Source of the DNA: an uncultured Eubacterium sp.
GTDB lineage: Bacteria > Bacillota > Clostridia > Lachnospirales > Lachnospiraceae
Assembly: GCA_947642745.1 (NCBI GenBank)
Contig: CANRTU010000002.1
Location: 62,001-126,000, forward strand
Length of the DNA: 64,000 nucleotides
Direction of reading: 5' to 3'
The notes below the pieces were generated by a model that saw only the letters and a program-made list of their open reading frames with translations, was not told the origin of the DNA and ran no database searches. Position 1 is the first letter of the stretch; each line of letters begins with the position of its first letter. The translations under genes and the position numbers were made by a program. Below are positions 25,208 to 33,144 of this stretch, piece after piece.

Positions 25208-25621
25208 TCAGCGTGAGACAGAGTCCGTCTCTGTTTCCGTCTCTCCTGTTACTTCCACCACAATTTTGTTGGGCAGACATACAATATTGCTGCCCCTGCC
25301 CGAAACCGCGTTCTGATGGACACATAACTGATCCGGACAGTCCGCCTGAATCATTTTCGCTGTTCCATCTGAAATACGCAGCGTATTGGTGACTGTTCCA
25401 TCTATGCGGACAGGAATGGTCTGATCCACGGACAGTGGATACGTCCCGTATTCCCTGCCGTCTGCCGTAATCCGTACCAGAGTGCCTTTACGGCCGTTTA
25501 ATCCATGGAAAAACAGCAGGCCTCCCATTCCGGCGGCCAGCAGTAGTCCTGTCAGCAGCAGATCCGCTTTTGTGACCCTTTTTTTTACAAATTCCTCTAT
25601 TGTTTTCCTTCGGTTATCCAT
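25208..25621 (-). CDS. NusG domain II-containing membrane-anchored protein
   Basis: A 137-residue protein. One N-terminal membrane anchor (about residues 20-40) precedes an extracytoplasmic NusG-II-like beta domain with the two characteristic cysteine-bearing segments (ADCPDQLCVHQ and NIVCLPNKIVVEV). The family regularly pairs with Gx transporter genes. The role is not established; a link to extracytoplasmic flavin or heme chemistry has been suggested from neighbourhood. The start is preceded by little recognisable ribosome site. Confidence 0.8.
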   Translation of the reverse strand: MDNRRKTIEEFVKKRVTKADLLLTGLLLAAGMGGLLFFHGLNGRKGTLVRITADGREYGTYPLSVDQTIPVRIDGTVTNTLRISDGTAKMIQADCPDQLCVHQNAVSGRGSNIVCLPNKIVVEVTGETETETDSVSR

Positions 25622-25668
25622 ACCTGTCCGGCCTTCCAGATCTGATTATATACCTGTTGCGCATCCGT

Positions 25669-27147
25669 TTATGACGTATGTGTGTCAGGCGCACCCCGCC
25701 CCACGATCTGTCCATAGTAATAAAATCCCCGGCACGCCGTGATCTTTACATCCACAAGCCTGCCAGTAAGCTCTCCCGTTCCCGGCAGATGTACCACAGA
25801 ATTGTTTGAAAGCCTGCCGGTTACCAGCGACGTATCATGATCGTTCACGCCTTCCACAAGCACCTTCTCCACATTTCCCACAAGCCGCCGCGCCTTTTTT
25901 GCGGAAATTTCCTGCACCTTTTTCAACAGCCGTTCAAACCGTTCCTTAACCACATCTTCCGGAACCTGGTCCGCCAGTGACGCCGCCGGTGTACCGGTAC
26001 GTCTGGAATAAATAAACGTAAACGCAGAATCAAATTCCACTTTCTGCACCACGTCCATGGTCTCCAGAAAATCCTCTTCGGTTTCGCCCGGAAAACCTAC
26101 AATAATATCTGTGGTCAGTGCGATATCCGGCATGGCTGTACGGACCTGATCCACCAGTTTTAAATACGTCTCTTTATCATAATGGCGGTTCATGGCTTTT
26201 AAAATCCCGGAGCTTCCGGACTGTAACGGCAGATGAAGATGACGGCAGATTTTAGGAACCTGTCGCATCACTTCTATCAGATCGCCGGATAAATCCTTCG
26301 GGTGGGAAGTCATAAAACGGATCCGCTCCAGTCCCTCCGTCTTCGCCACTTCCCGTAACAGCCGGGCAAAAGTCACCGGATGCTTTAGCGTTTTCCCATA
26401 GGAATTCACGTTCTGTCCAAGGAGCATAATCTCCACTACCCCGTCAGCCACCAGGCTTTTGATCTCGCCTAAAATCTCTTCCGGTTCCCTGCTCTTTTCA
26501 CGCCCACGGACATACGGAACAATACAATAACTACAAAAGTTATTACATCCAAACATAATATTGACTCCGGATTTGAACGCATATTTGCGTTCCACCGGCA
26601 GCTGTTCCACGATGCGGTCGCCCTCCTGCCATACGTCTACCACCATCTGATCCGACTCCAGTGTACGGGCCAGCAGCTCCGCAAACTTGTACAGATTGTG
26701 GGTGCCAAAAACAAGACTGACAAACGGATAGCTTTTGCGCAGTCTTTCCACTACTTCCGGCTCCTGCATCATACAGCCGCACAGTGCGATACGCATACCG
26801 GGATGTTTCTTTTTCAGATTCTGCAGCCGGCCCAGCCTGCCATAGACTTTGTTATTTGCGTTTTCCCGGACAGTACATGTATTATAAATGACAAAATCCG
26901 CCTGCTGCTCGGTATCTGTTTCCTGAAAACCGGCGGCCCGCAGAATGCCGGTCAGTTTTTCCGAATCCCTGGCATTCATCTGACAGCCAAAGGTCTGTAC
27001 AAAAAATGCGGGGCCCTGCCCGGTCTTTTCATATTTTTCCCGGACAATCCGCCGGCATTTTTCCATATAATAATACTGTCTGGCAGGTTCTTCCTCTGGC
27101 GGGAGGCTCGTTAAACCGGCGCTGCCGGGATCTGTTTCGTTATACAT
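25669..27147 (-). CDS. miaB: tRNA-2-methylthio-N6-dimethylallyladenosine synthase
   Basis: Radical-SAM methylthiotransferase that modifies A37 of tRNAs reading UNN codons. The 492-residue protein has the N-terminal UPF0004 domain with cluster cysteines (QTFGCQMNARDSEK, TCTVRENA, ALCGCMMQEP), the radical-SAM CNNFCSYC motif, GFPGETEEDF, and a C-terminal TRAM domain. An N-terminal extension of about 40 residues precedes the first domain. Its start overlaps the cyclo-ligase stop by eight bases. Confidence 0.95.
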   Translation of the reverse strand: MYNETDPGSAGLTSLPPEEEPARQYYYMEKCRRIVREKYEKTGQGPAFFVQTFGCQMNARDSEKLTGILRAAGFQETDTEQQADFVIYNTCTVRENANNKVYGRLGRLQNLKKKHPGMRIALCGCMMQEPEVVERLRKSYPFVSLVFGTHNLYKFAELLARTLESDQMVVDVWQEGDRIVEQLPVERKYAFKSGVNIMFGCNNFCSYCIVPYVRGREKSREPEEILGEIKSLVADGVVEIMLLGQNVNSYGKTLKHPVTFARLLREVAKTEGLERIRFMTSHPKDLSGDLIEVMRQVPKICRHLHLPLQSGSSGILKAMNRHYDKETYLKLVDQVRTAMPDIALTTDIIVGFPGETEEDFLETMDVVQKVEFDSAFTFIYSRRTGTPAASLADQVPEDVVKERFERLLKKVQEISAKKARRLVGNVEKVLVEGVNDHDTSLVTGRLSNNSVVHLPGTGELTGRLVDVKITACRGFYYYGQIVGRGAPDTHTS

Positions 27148-27742
27148 GCTGATTCTCTTTCCCTTCTGCGATCGTATGATTGTGTGATGTTTTCAAAATT
27201 CCATTTTCCGTAACCAGAACGTCCATCCGTCTGTCCCAGGCGTCCAGAGGCAGACGGTCTGTCACCTGGCATTCATAGGCGCAGCCAGCCAGTTTACGAC
27301 AGTCATGCCTTGCAAAATAGCGGTCATAGTATCCTTTGCCGTATCCAAAACGCCCGCCGCAGCGATCAAACGCTACGCCAGGGACAAAGCAAAGCGCCTC
27401 TTCCCATCGCACCGGTATGCGGCCTGCCGCAGCCGGCTCCATAACGTGAAAAGCCCCTTTGGAAAGCTCTTCCAGTGTCTGTATACGGTAAAATTCCAGA
27501 TCTTTTCCCTCCACTTTTGGAAATGCCACCTGCCTGTTTTCTGAAAGGGCATCCCTGATAACCGCAAGCAGTGACACTTCATTTCCCAGTGGATAATAAA
27601 AATACAGTTTTTCCGCCTGCCGGTACACGTCCCAATGTAAAATAAAGTCACAGATGCGTGCGGATAACGCCTGCGCCTGAGATTCCGGCATCCGGCCGCG
27701 CCTTTGTACGCAATCAGACCTGATCCGCCGCTTTGTTTCCAT
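27140..27742 (-). CDS. 5-formyltetrahydrofolate cyclo-ligase
   Basis: Converts 5-formyl-THF to 5,10-methenyl-THF with ATP. The 200-residue protein shows the basic N-terminal helix, LYFYYPLGNEVS, and the ATP-binding signature FGYGKGYYDRYF. The start at METKRRIRSD is chosen since the upstream extension lies inside the DUF896 gene; this still leaves a 29-bp overlap with that gene. Translational coupling to DUF896 upstream and miaB downstream is likely. Confidence 0.92.
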   Translation of the reverse strand: METKRRIRSDCVQRRGRMPESQAQALSARICDFILHWDVYRQAEKLYFYYPLGNEVSLLAVIRDALSENRQVAFPKVEGKDLEFYRIQTLEELSKGAFHVMEPAAAGRIPVRWEEALCFVPGVAFDRCGGRFGYGKGYYDRYFARHDCRKLAGCAYECQVTDRLPLDAWDRRMDVLVTENGILKTSHNHTIAEGKENQHV

Positions 27743-27941
27743 ATTTTTCACCCAGATTAATAATGGTGCCGTCTTCCATCTGCATGTCAATATTGTTTAA
27801 CTGGCTGCGGATACTTCCCCGGATAGCCGCAATATAGTTTTTCCGTAAGAGCGCCTGTTCCTTTTTTTCCTCCGGCGTCAGACCTTCTGCTTTTGATTTG
27901 CGATATAATTCATTAATACGTCCGATATTTAAATCTGCCAT
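27714..27941 (-). CDS. DUF896 family protein (YnzC-like)
   Basis: A 75-residue protein. The N-terminal helical hairpin (INELYRKSKAEGLTPEEKKEQALLRKNY) and the IRSQLNNIDMQ segment match the DUF896 family of small cytosolic proteins of Bacillota, one of which is SOS-induced in Bacillus. No catalytic residue is known. First gene of the DUF896, cyclo-ligase, miaB set. Confidence 0.88.
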   Translation of the reverse strand: MADLNIGRINELYRKSKAEGLTPEEKKEQALLRKNYIAAIRGSIRSQLNNIDMQMEDGTIINLGEKYGNKAADQV

Positions 27942-28016
27942 TATTTCCTCCTGTTCCGCTGGTAACAGCTTATGGGCAGGCTTATTTTCAGCTTTGCTTA
28001 TTATAACCCTCTGTCA

Positions 28017-28925
28017 TCATCCAGTCAATAAAAACCGCTCCATATACACCCGTACCACAAACTTTCCGTCCTCAATCTCCGCCTGTATCCCGCCTCCCAT
28101 CTTTTCCACAAAACCTTTCGCTATGGAAAGCCCCAGTCCGGTGGACTGTCTGCTGCGTGCCAGGTCCGCTTTGTAAAAGCGCTCAAAAATCTGTGTCATA
28201 TCAACGCTTTGGGGAGATTCCAGCGTATTCTTACAGGTAAAGCAGACCCTGGTTTCTTCTATATAATAAGAAATTTCCACCTCTCCCGCCCCGTGTAATA
28301 CGGCATTACGGATAATATTTTCAATGACCCGTTTTACCGCCAGCGGATTGCACCTGACCGGACAGGGTTCCTCCCATATATCCAGCTGTGGCCGCATCCC
28401 ATGCGTTTTGCACATTTCATACATGGAAAAGAGGGTTTCCAGTACAATCGCTGTAAAATCCGCCGTTTCCAGCTCCAGTTCATATTCTTCATTCTGCAGC
28501 TTTGTATAAGTAAACAATTCGTCCAGAAGTCCGGTCAGCTCTTCCAGCTTATCAGAAATCATAACCGCATGTCTGTTTTTCTTCTGTGGATCATCCTCTG
28601 TTAAAAGCAGCTGGAAATATCCTTTGAGGGCTGTCAGCGGCGTACGGATATCGTGGGATACATTTACCAGCATCTCTTTCATACGCCGGTCTTTTTTCTG
28701 CAGGCCGGCGCGGAAAGAGTCCTGACTGTCGTACAGTTCATTCAGCTGACTGACCAGCAACAGTATTTCCGGAGAGTCAAGTGTGGTCTGTATCCTTTTA
28801 TTTGTTAAATGCTCCTGTAAGAACTGTAACTGGCGGCAGATATCCCTGATCTGCCGCCGGTATAATATATATTTAATAAATATGGCAATGCCTGTGATTA
28901 TAATCAGGCCGTCAATGATTTTCAC
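28017..28925 (-). CDS. Sensor histidine kinase without an extracellular domain
   Basis: A 302-residue kinase. One membrane segment at residues 4-22 is followed by a linker and the HisKA domain with phospho-His91 (NVSHDIRTPLTALKG). The ATPase domain has the N box (VIENIIRNAVLHG), G1 (FTCKN in place of a typical DNG motif) and G2 (STGLGLSIAKGF). Because it has almost no extracytoplasmic part it probably senses through its transporter partner, as in exporter-linked kinases for peptide antibiotics. It is third in the ATPase-permease-kinase operon and its partner regulator is just upstream at 30834. Confidence 0.9.
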   Translation of the reverse strand: MKIIDGLIIITGIAIFIKYILYRRQIRDICRQLQFLQEHLTNKRIQTTLDSPEILLLVSQLNELYDSQDSFRAGLQKKDRRMKEMLVNVSHDIRTPLTALKGYFQLLLTEDDPQKKNRHAVMISDKLEELTGLLDELFTYTKLQNEEYELELETADFTAIVLETLFSMYEMCKTHGMRPQLDIWEEPCPVRCNPLAVKRVIENIIRNAVLHGAGEVEISYYIEETRVCFTCKNTLESPQSVDMTQIFERFYKADLARSRQSTGLGLSIAKGFVEKMGGGIQAEIEDGKFVVRVYMERFLLTG

Positions 28926-29795
28926 TTATACTACATCCTTTTTCACAAACCAGTAAGTCCCGGCCACATTATACAATATTAAAAAAAGTATACCAGCTGT
29001 CAGTGCGTGACTCATGTCTCCCCGGGATGCGTTAAAACCTGCCAGCTGGACATTGCGGCTTACCATCCATCCGGAAAGATCCAGATTCAGCAGCTGGTTC
29101 AGCCCGTTTGTAATAATCGTGCCAAACCCGCAGGCTGAAAGTATTCCGATCGTAATGGCAATGGTGGTGCTTTTACAAATGGTCACCAGCATCACCAGAC
29201 CGCTGGCAAAAGCCGTGTGCAGCAAAAACTGCAGGCTGACGGTACGAAACGCCCTGCCGGCATGTTCCATTCCAAAAGCCAGTTCGCTGCCGTGGAAATA
29301 CTTCAGCATGATAAACAACAATATGCCATAAAATACCATGGAAATGAGGTAGTACAGCAGCAGCGCTCCCAGTTTGGACAGATAAATATACGCCTTATGT
29401 CTGGTCTGGCCGGAAATATTTTTGACAAAACCGGTTTTTTCTTCCGCATACACAAACAGCGCCGTCGCAATGGAAAAGAAAATAAGCATCAGACCGCTGG
29501 AAATATCCGCACAAAAGTACTCCTGAAAATCCAGCTGGCTGTTACCGTCTGATACGGGTCTTTCCACATTAATTCCAAAACCGGAAGTCTCTGGTTCTTT
29601 ACTGATTTCTACTCCCGCAAGAATCTGCGTTTCTTCCTCTTCCGCCTGCTGTGCGATCTGATCCAGTTTGCCCGATATTTCCAGATTACTTACATACGCT
29701 CCAAACGCACCGAACGCCAGCAGACAGAAAAGCACAATATACATACTCTTCATATGTAACATCCGGTAAATATTCATTTTCGTCAGATTAATCAT
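28926..29795 (-). CDS. ABC-2 type exporter permease
   Basis: A 289-residue membrane subunit with about six membrane segments, one near the N-terminus, a long extracytoplasmic stretch at about residues 40-100, and five in the C-terminal half. It resembles permeases of the lantibiotic/bacitracin self-protection class. It overlaps the ATPase gene by eight bases and abuts the kinase gene with no gap, so the three products are coupled. Substrate unknown. Confidence 0.82.
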   Translation of the reverse strand: MINLTKMNIYRMLHMKSMYIVLFCLLAFGAFGAYVSNLEISGKLDQIAQQAEEEETQILAGVEISKEPETSGFGINVERPVSDGNSQLDFQEYFCADISSGLMLIFFSIATALFVYAEEKTGFVKNISGQTRHKAYIYLSKLGALLLYYLISMVFYGILLFIMLKYFHGSELAFGMEHAGRAFRTVSLQFLLHTAFASGLVMLVTICKSTTIAITIGILSACGFGTIITNGLNQLLNLDLSGWMVSRNVQLAGFNASRGDMSHALTAGILFLILYNVAGTYWFVKKDVV

Positions 29796-30702
29796 GTGAT
29801 ATTCCTCCCGTTAATTTCAGGAAATAGTTTTCCAGTGTTTCCTGTACTGTATGTAGTGCGTCCACCATTACGCCGGCCTTTACAAGCGCAAGGTTCAGCT
29901 CTCCCGGGTTACACACCGTTTCATAAATATGTATTTTATGATGTTCCAGCACTTTGTAACTGTGAATCCCTGCCCGCTCTATCACCGTACAGGCAGCGCC
30001 GGCATCGGAAACCGCAATCTCCAGATAGTCACTGCATCTGTCTGAAAGTTCCTCTCTGCTTATCTCTTCCAACAGGCGTCCTTCGTGGATGATCCCGAAT
30101 GTGTCCGCAATTTTATACAATTCTTCCAGGATATGACTGGAAACCATAATCGTCATATTCCTTTCTTCTTTTAAACGCAGTAGTAAATCCCGGATTTCGG
30201 CCATGCCCTGGGGATCGAGACCGTTTACCGGCTCATCCAGAATGAGCAGGTCCGGCCCGCCAGTCAGTGCCAGCGCAATTCCCAGACGCTGGCGCATACC
30301 CAGGGAGTAATTTCTGACTTTCTTTTTCCCTGTGCCGTCCAGTCCCACCAGATGCAGCAGCTCCTTTTCGTAACCAGCCTTGTGGATACCCAGGGCAAGC
30401 ATCTTGCAGCGCAAATTCTCAGCGCCGCTCATCCACGGATAGATCCCCGGCGCTTCGATCAGACAGCCAATGCGGCTGTGATATCTGGCGGCCTCACGTC
30501 CTTTTGTTCCAAACAGCTCAATTTCTCCGTCTGTAGGGCTGGATAATCCGCTGATCATTTTCATAAACGTAGTTTTTCCCGCTCCGTTTTTTCCGATAAA
30601 GCCGTATATTTCACCACGCCTGATTGTAAGGCTTACGTGGTCTGCCGCCAGATGCCTGTCGAATTGTTTCGTCAGGTTACTGGTCTTTAACACATATTCC
30701 AT
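29788..30702 (-). CDS. ABC exporter ATP-binding protein (BcrA/LanF-like)
   Basis: A 304-residue ATPase. Walker A is GKNGAGKTTFM, the signature is YSLGMRQRLGIA, Walker B is LLILDEPVNGLDP, and the H loop is SSHILEEL. The C-terminal extension after the nucleotide domain is typical of drug and peptide-antibiotic exporters. It is the first gene of its operon and lies behind three 11-bp operator-like repeats, next to a two-component pair. Confidence 0.9.
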   Translation of the reverse strand: MEYVLKTSNLTKQFDRHLAADHVSLTIRRGEIYGFIGKNGAGKTTFMKMISGLSSPTDGEIELFGTKGREAARYHSRIGCLIEAPGIYPWMSGAENLRCKMLALGIHKAGYEKELLHLVGLDGTGKKKVRNYSLGMRQRLGIALALTGGPDLLILDEPVNGLDPQGMAEIRDLLLRLKEERNMTIMVSSHILEELYKIADTFGIIHEGRLLEEISREELSDRCSDYLEIAVSDAGAACTVIERAGIHSYKVLEHHKIHIYETVCNPGELNLALVKAGVMVDALHTVQETLENYFLKLTGGISHD

Positions 30703-30755
30703 TCCGGACTCCTTTCATGTTTTGCTTTCTGTCATTGTGTGTTTCTTATAAATTT

Positions 30756-30820
30756 ATCATACAGTCCAAAATCCAGGAAAACGCCAGGAAATGTTAAAGA
30801 AATGTTAAAGAAATGTTAAA
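30756..30820 (-). promoter_or_regulatory. Response-regulator operator and promoter of the ABC exporter operon
   Basis: Three perfect tandem copies of an 11-bp unit (TTTAACATTTC on the minus strand) fill 30788-30820. A -10 TATGAT lies at 30756-30761, and the expected -35 position is poor, as in activator-dependent promoters. An 11-bp period is how OmpR/PhoB-type regulators stack on one DNA face; the TTAACA core matches PhoP-like sites. The obvious binder is the OmpR-type regulator at 30834. Confidence 0.72.
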
Positions 30821-30833
30821 GAAAATTCTTTTT

Positions 30834-31517
30834 TCAGACCAGCTTAAAACCAAGTCCCCAGACGGTTTCTATATACTCTTCATCAGTGAGTTTTTTTAAT
30901 TTCTGACGAATATTACTGATATGTACATTTACCGTTTTATCTTCTCCTATATAATACTCCTCCCAGGCATACTGATATATTTCATTTTTGGAAAACACCC
31001 TGCCGGGATGGCGCAGCAGCAGTTCCATAATTCTTAGTTCCAGAACCGTCAGGGACAGTTGCCTGCCGGAGACGGTCACGCATTTTTTGCCGTCGTCATA
31101 ACACAGTCCCCGGTGCTCTATGTAACTGCCGCCTCCGGAGTTTTTTATGTTTCGCAATTGTACCAGTACTCTTGCTTCCAGCTCTTTTAACTCAAATGGC
31201 TTTGTCATATAATCATTGGCTCCCAGGTTCAGCAGGCCTACTTTTGTATCCAGTTCATCTTTTGCGGAAAGTACGATAACCGGCACATGATCGCTGCCCT
31301 GAATCTGTGCCAGTACTTCCTCCCCGCTCATTCCGGGAAGCATCAGATCCAGAATCACCAGATCATACCGCTCCTGTCCCATACAGAGCATTCCTTCTGT
31401 TCCTGAATAAGCGCTGGTACACAGATAACCGGCTTTGCCCAGCGCTTCTTTGATCATCTGGTTAATATGACTGTCATCTTCGATAATTAATATTTTTTTC
31501 TTTGCATCTCCCGGCAT
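30834..31517 (-). CDS. OmpR/PhoB-family response regulator
   Basis: A 227-residue regulator. Receiver domain has acidic residues in IIEDD, phosphorylation site Asp57 in VILDLMLPG and Lys in MTKPFE. The winged-helix DNA-binding domain occupies about residues 130-227 and ends TVWGLGFKLV. The start at 31517 follows GAAAGGGG; a 56-residue upstream extension is not supported. Transcribed ahead of the ABC-kinase genes with a gap of 131 bp that holds the triple repeat, so it likely controls the exporter downstream. Confidence 0.93.
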   Translation of the reverse strand: MPGDAKKKILIIEDDSHINQMIKEALGKAGYLCTSAYSGTEGMLCMGQERYDLVILDLMLPGMSGEEVLAQIQGSDHVPVIVLSAKDELDTKVGLLNLGANDYMTKPFELKELEARVLVQLRNIKNSGGGSYIEHRGLCYDDGKKCVTVSGRQLSLTVLELRIMELLLRHPGRVFSKNEIYQYAWEEYYIGEDKTVNVHISNIRQKLKKLTDEEYIETVWGLGFKLV

Positions 31518-31761
31518 GACAAAGACGCCCCTTTCTGTTATAAAAATCTTTTTACCGGTGTCTGTATCAGACGTTTCACTACTCCCGGTATTATAATTTA
31601 TACATGGATTTTTAATTGATTTTGCAGGAAACTTACAGAGCCGGAACATATAGCGGGACAGCCGGTGCTGTTTCTTCATCCGCAATCAGATGGTTTTTAT
31701 CTGCCAGATATTATATCCAGCCATTCTTTTTAATGACGCCGCTATATATTCATCTTATATT

Positions 31762-32184
31762 CTACAAATCATCAATCGTCATACATGGTAATTCCTTTTC
31801 CTGCCTTAATTGTTTGTCATTTGTAAAAAACATATCACACCCGCTGGCTATAGCCGCTGCAATCCGCAAAGCGTCCATAGCTTTGAAATATTTATATCTG
31901 CTCCGGATTTTCGCCGCCTGTTCCGCAATCCCGCTATCTATATTGATAACATGGATGTTCATATATTCAATAAACCGTTTGAAATTTTCAATAAATTCTA
32001 TTTTTCCACTCGCATATGGAAACACCAGATATTCTTCAACTGTAATCACTGAAGTAACAATCTGTATATTTTTGTCAAGACATAGTTCAAAAAAATGCTT
32101 CATTTTATCCATATACAAAGCACTGTTTTCCAAATAATATATAAACGGCGAAGTGTCAATGTAAACTCTCTTAAAGTCTGTCAT
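31762..32184 (-). CDS. PIN-domain ribonuclease toxin (VapC-like)
   Basis: A 140-residue PIN protein. The acidic metal-binding residues are Asp10 (VYIDTSPFIYYL), Glu50/51 (TVEEYL), Asp104 (KAMDALRIAAAI) and Asp123 (FFTNDKQL). Family members cut tRNA or rRNA when released from antitoxin. The start overlaps the upstream gene by 14 bp, the standard arrangement of type II toxin-antitoxin pairs. Target RNA unknown. Confidence 0.85.
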   Translation of the reverse strand: MTDFKRVYIDTSPFIYYLENSALYMDKMKHFFELCLDKNIQIVTSVITVEEYLVFPYASGKIEFIENFKRFIEYMNIHVINIDSGIAEQAAKIRSRYKYFKAMDALRIAAAIASGCDMFFTNDKQLRQEKELPCMTIDDL

Positions 32185-32383
32185 TGTTTCTCAGCTCCCT
32201 TACATAAGCATCTGCATCCTGTCCTCTTTCTGTAGGCGGCATAACAAACTGCTCAAGATTATATCTCTTCTTTTCCCCTCCCGTTTCATCTGTTAAAGTA
32301 CCGATAAATTGCATAATTATATGTAATTTATCCTCTGGCACTCTCTCTAATTCTTCAATAATACATTGCCTTAATGCTGTCAT
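32171..32383 (-). CDS. Putative antitoxin of the PIN toxin
   Basis: A 70-residue protein. The start at 32383 follows AGGAGG; the upstream extension in the same frame lacks a ribosome site. The N-terminal helices (ALRQCIIEELERVPEDKLHIIMQFIG) resemble small antitoxin dimerisation regions, and the rest is charged. No known DNA-binding fold was recognised. Its call rests on size, order and overlap with the PIN gene. Confidence 0.65.
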   Translation of the reverse strand: MTALRQCIIEELERVPEDKLHIIMQFIGTLTDETGGEKKRYNLEQFVMPPTERGQDADAYVRELRNNDRL

Positions 32384-32679
32384 ACGCATTCCTCCTGTTT
32401 TCTGTCCCGGGCAATATACATCATTTCTCCTATACCTCATACATATATCTTTCCTCATCAATACCTGCCAGAAAAAATTCATTTTCAAATGATTCCTGCC
32501 CGATGATCCCTTTAACTTTTATCCTGAATTTACTTTTTTATACTTTCATACATATGTTATCCTTTGTGATATACCTCTGATTTTCTCCTGCATATTCCAT
32601 AAAAAGAATAGCCCCTGCGCCAGAACGTATCTGAAAAATGCTTTTCATGAGATGTCCCCTGAATGACAAGGTATACTTC
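32384..32679. other. Intergenic region upstream of the antitoxin gene
   Basis: AT-rich, about 300 bp, without a supported gene. One CCTGAA-type element at 32659-32676 (CCTGAATGACAAGG) resembles the repeats at 32691 and 42392-42467. Confidence 0.4.
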
Positions 32680-32991
32680 TCATTTTGTACCCTGAAGGAC
32701 ATGATTTTTCAAACACGCTCCCGCTTCATTATAGCCTTTTCCGCCCCCCGTATCAACCGTCAGTTTATCTTTCAGAATATCTTTCTTCCCCATCCTCATT
32801 CTTTCATTCTTTAATTTTTCCTCCACATTTTTACGGGCGTATTCTTCGCACACAATGGTCAGTAATCCCTGTAAGACCGGCTGTTTTAACCGCTCCTTTG
32901 CTTCATTCAGCCTCTCCGGAATGGAACTCCTGTCGTATCCTGGCATGATAAAAGAGCAATCCATACATCTATGGCTGCTCTTATTCAGCAT
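32680..32991 (-). CDS. Hypothetical protein, possibly a gene remnant
   Basis: A 103-residue frame, with a helical stretch (RLNEAKERLKQPVLQGLLTIVCEEYARK) followed by a highly charged K/E/R region. Its last dozen codons are made from repeat DNA: the GAGCGTGTTTGAAAA motif plus a 19-bp CCTGAAGGACATGAT unit that occurs in arrays elsewhere. No ribosome site is convincing. It may be the surviving end of a mobile-element gene. I do not recognise a family. Confidence 0.3.
   Translation of the reverse strand: MLNKSSHRCMDCSFIMPGYDRSSIPERLNEAKERLKQPVLQGLLTIVCEEYARKNVEEKLKNERMRMGKKDILKDKLTVDTGGGKGYNEAGACLKNHVLQGTK
32691..32720. repeat. Single 19-bp repeat unit plus dispersed GAGCGTGTTTGAAAA motif
   Basis: 32691-32709 is one unit of the array found at 42392-42467. 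32705-32720 is the complement of a motif also seen at 58497-58511, 62782-62797 and, diverged, 42347-42360. Confidence 0.45.
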
Positions 32992-33043
32992 TTTTCTCTG
33001 TGAAGTTTTATGTGCCTCTGCTTCCTTGCTGTCTGCTAAACCA

Positions 33044-33079
33044 TAAAAGATGCGCCTGTATGCATATACAGACGCATCT
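33044..33079 (-). terminator. Terminator of the GGDEF/EAL gene
   Basis: 14-nt arms (33048-33061, 33066-33079) pair with one mismatch around a GCAT loop and, on the minus strand, are followed by TTTTATGG. It lies about 65 bp after the stop. Confidence 0.75.
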
Positions 33080-33144
33080 GAAAACTTCTGTCCGTTTTCT
33101 GCCGCTCTTAAGGCCGTAGGAAATGCCGGAAGTTTTATGTTTTA

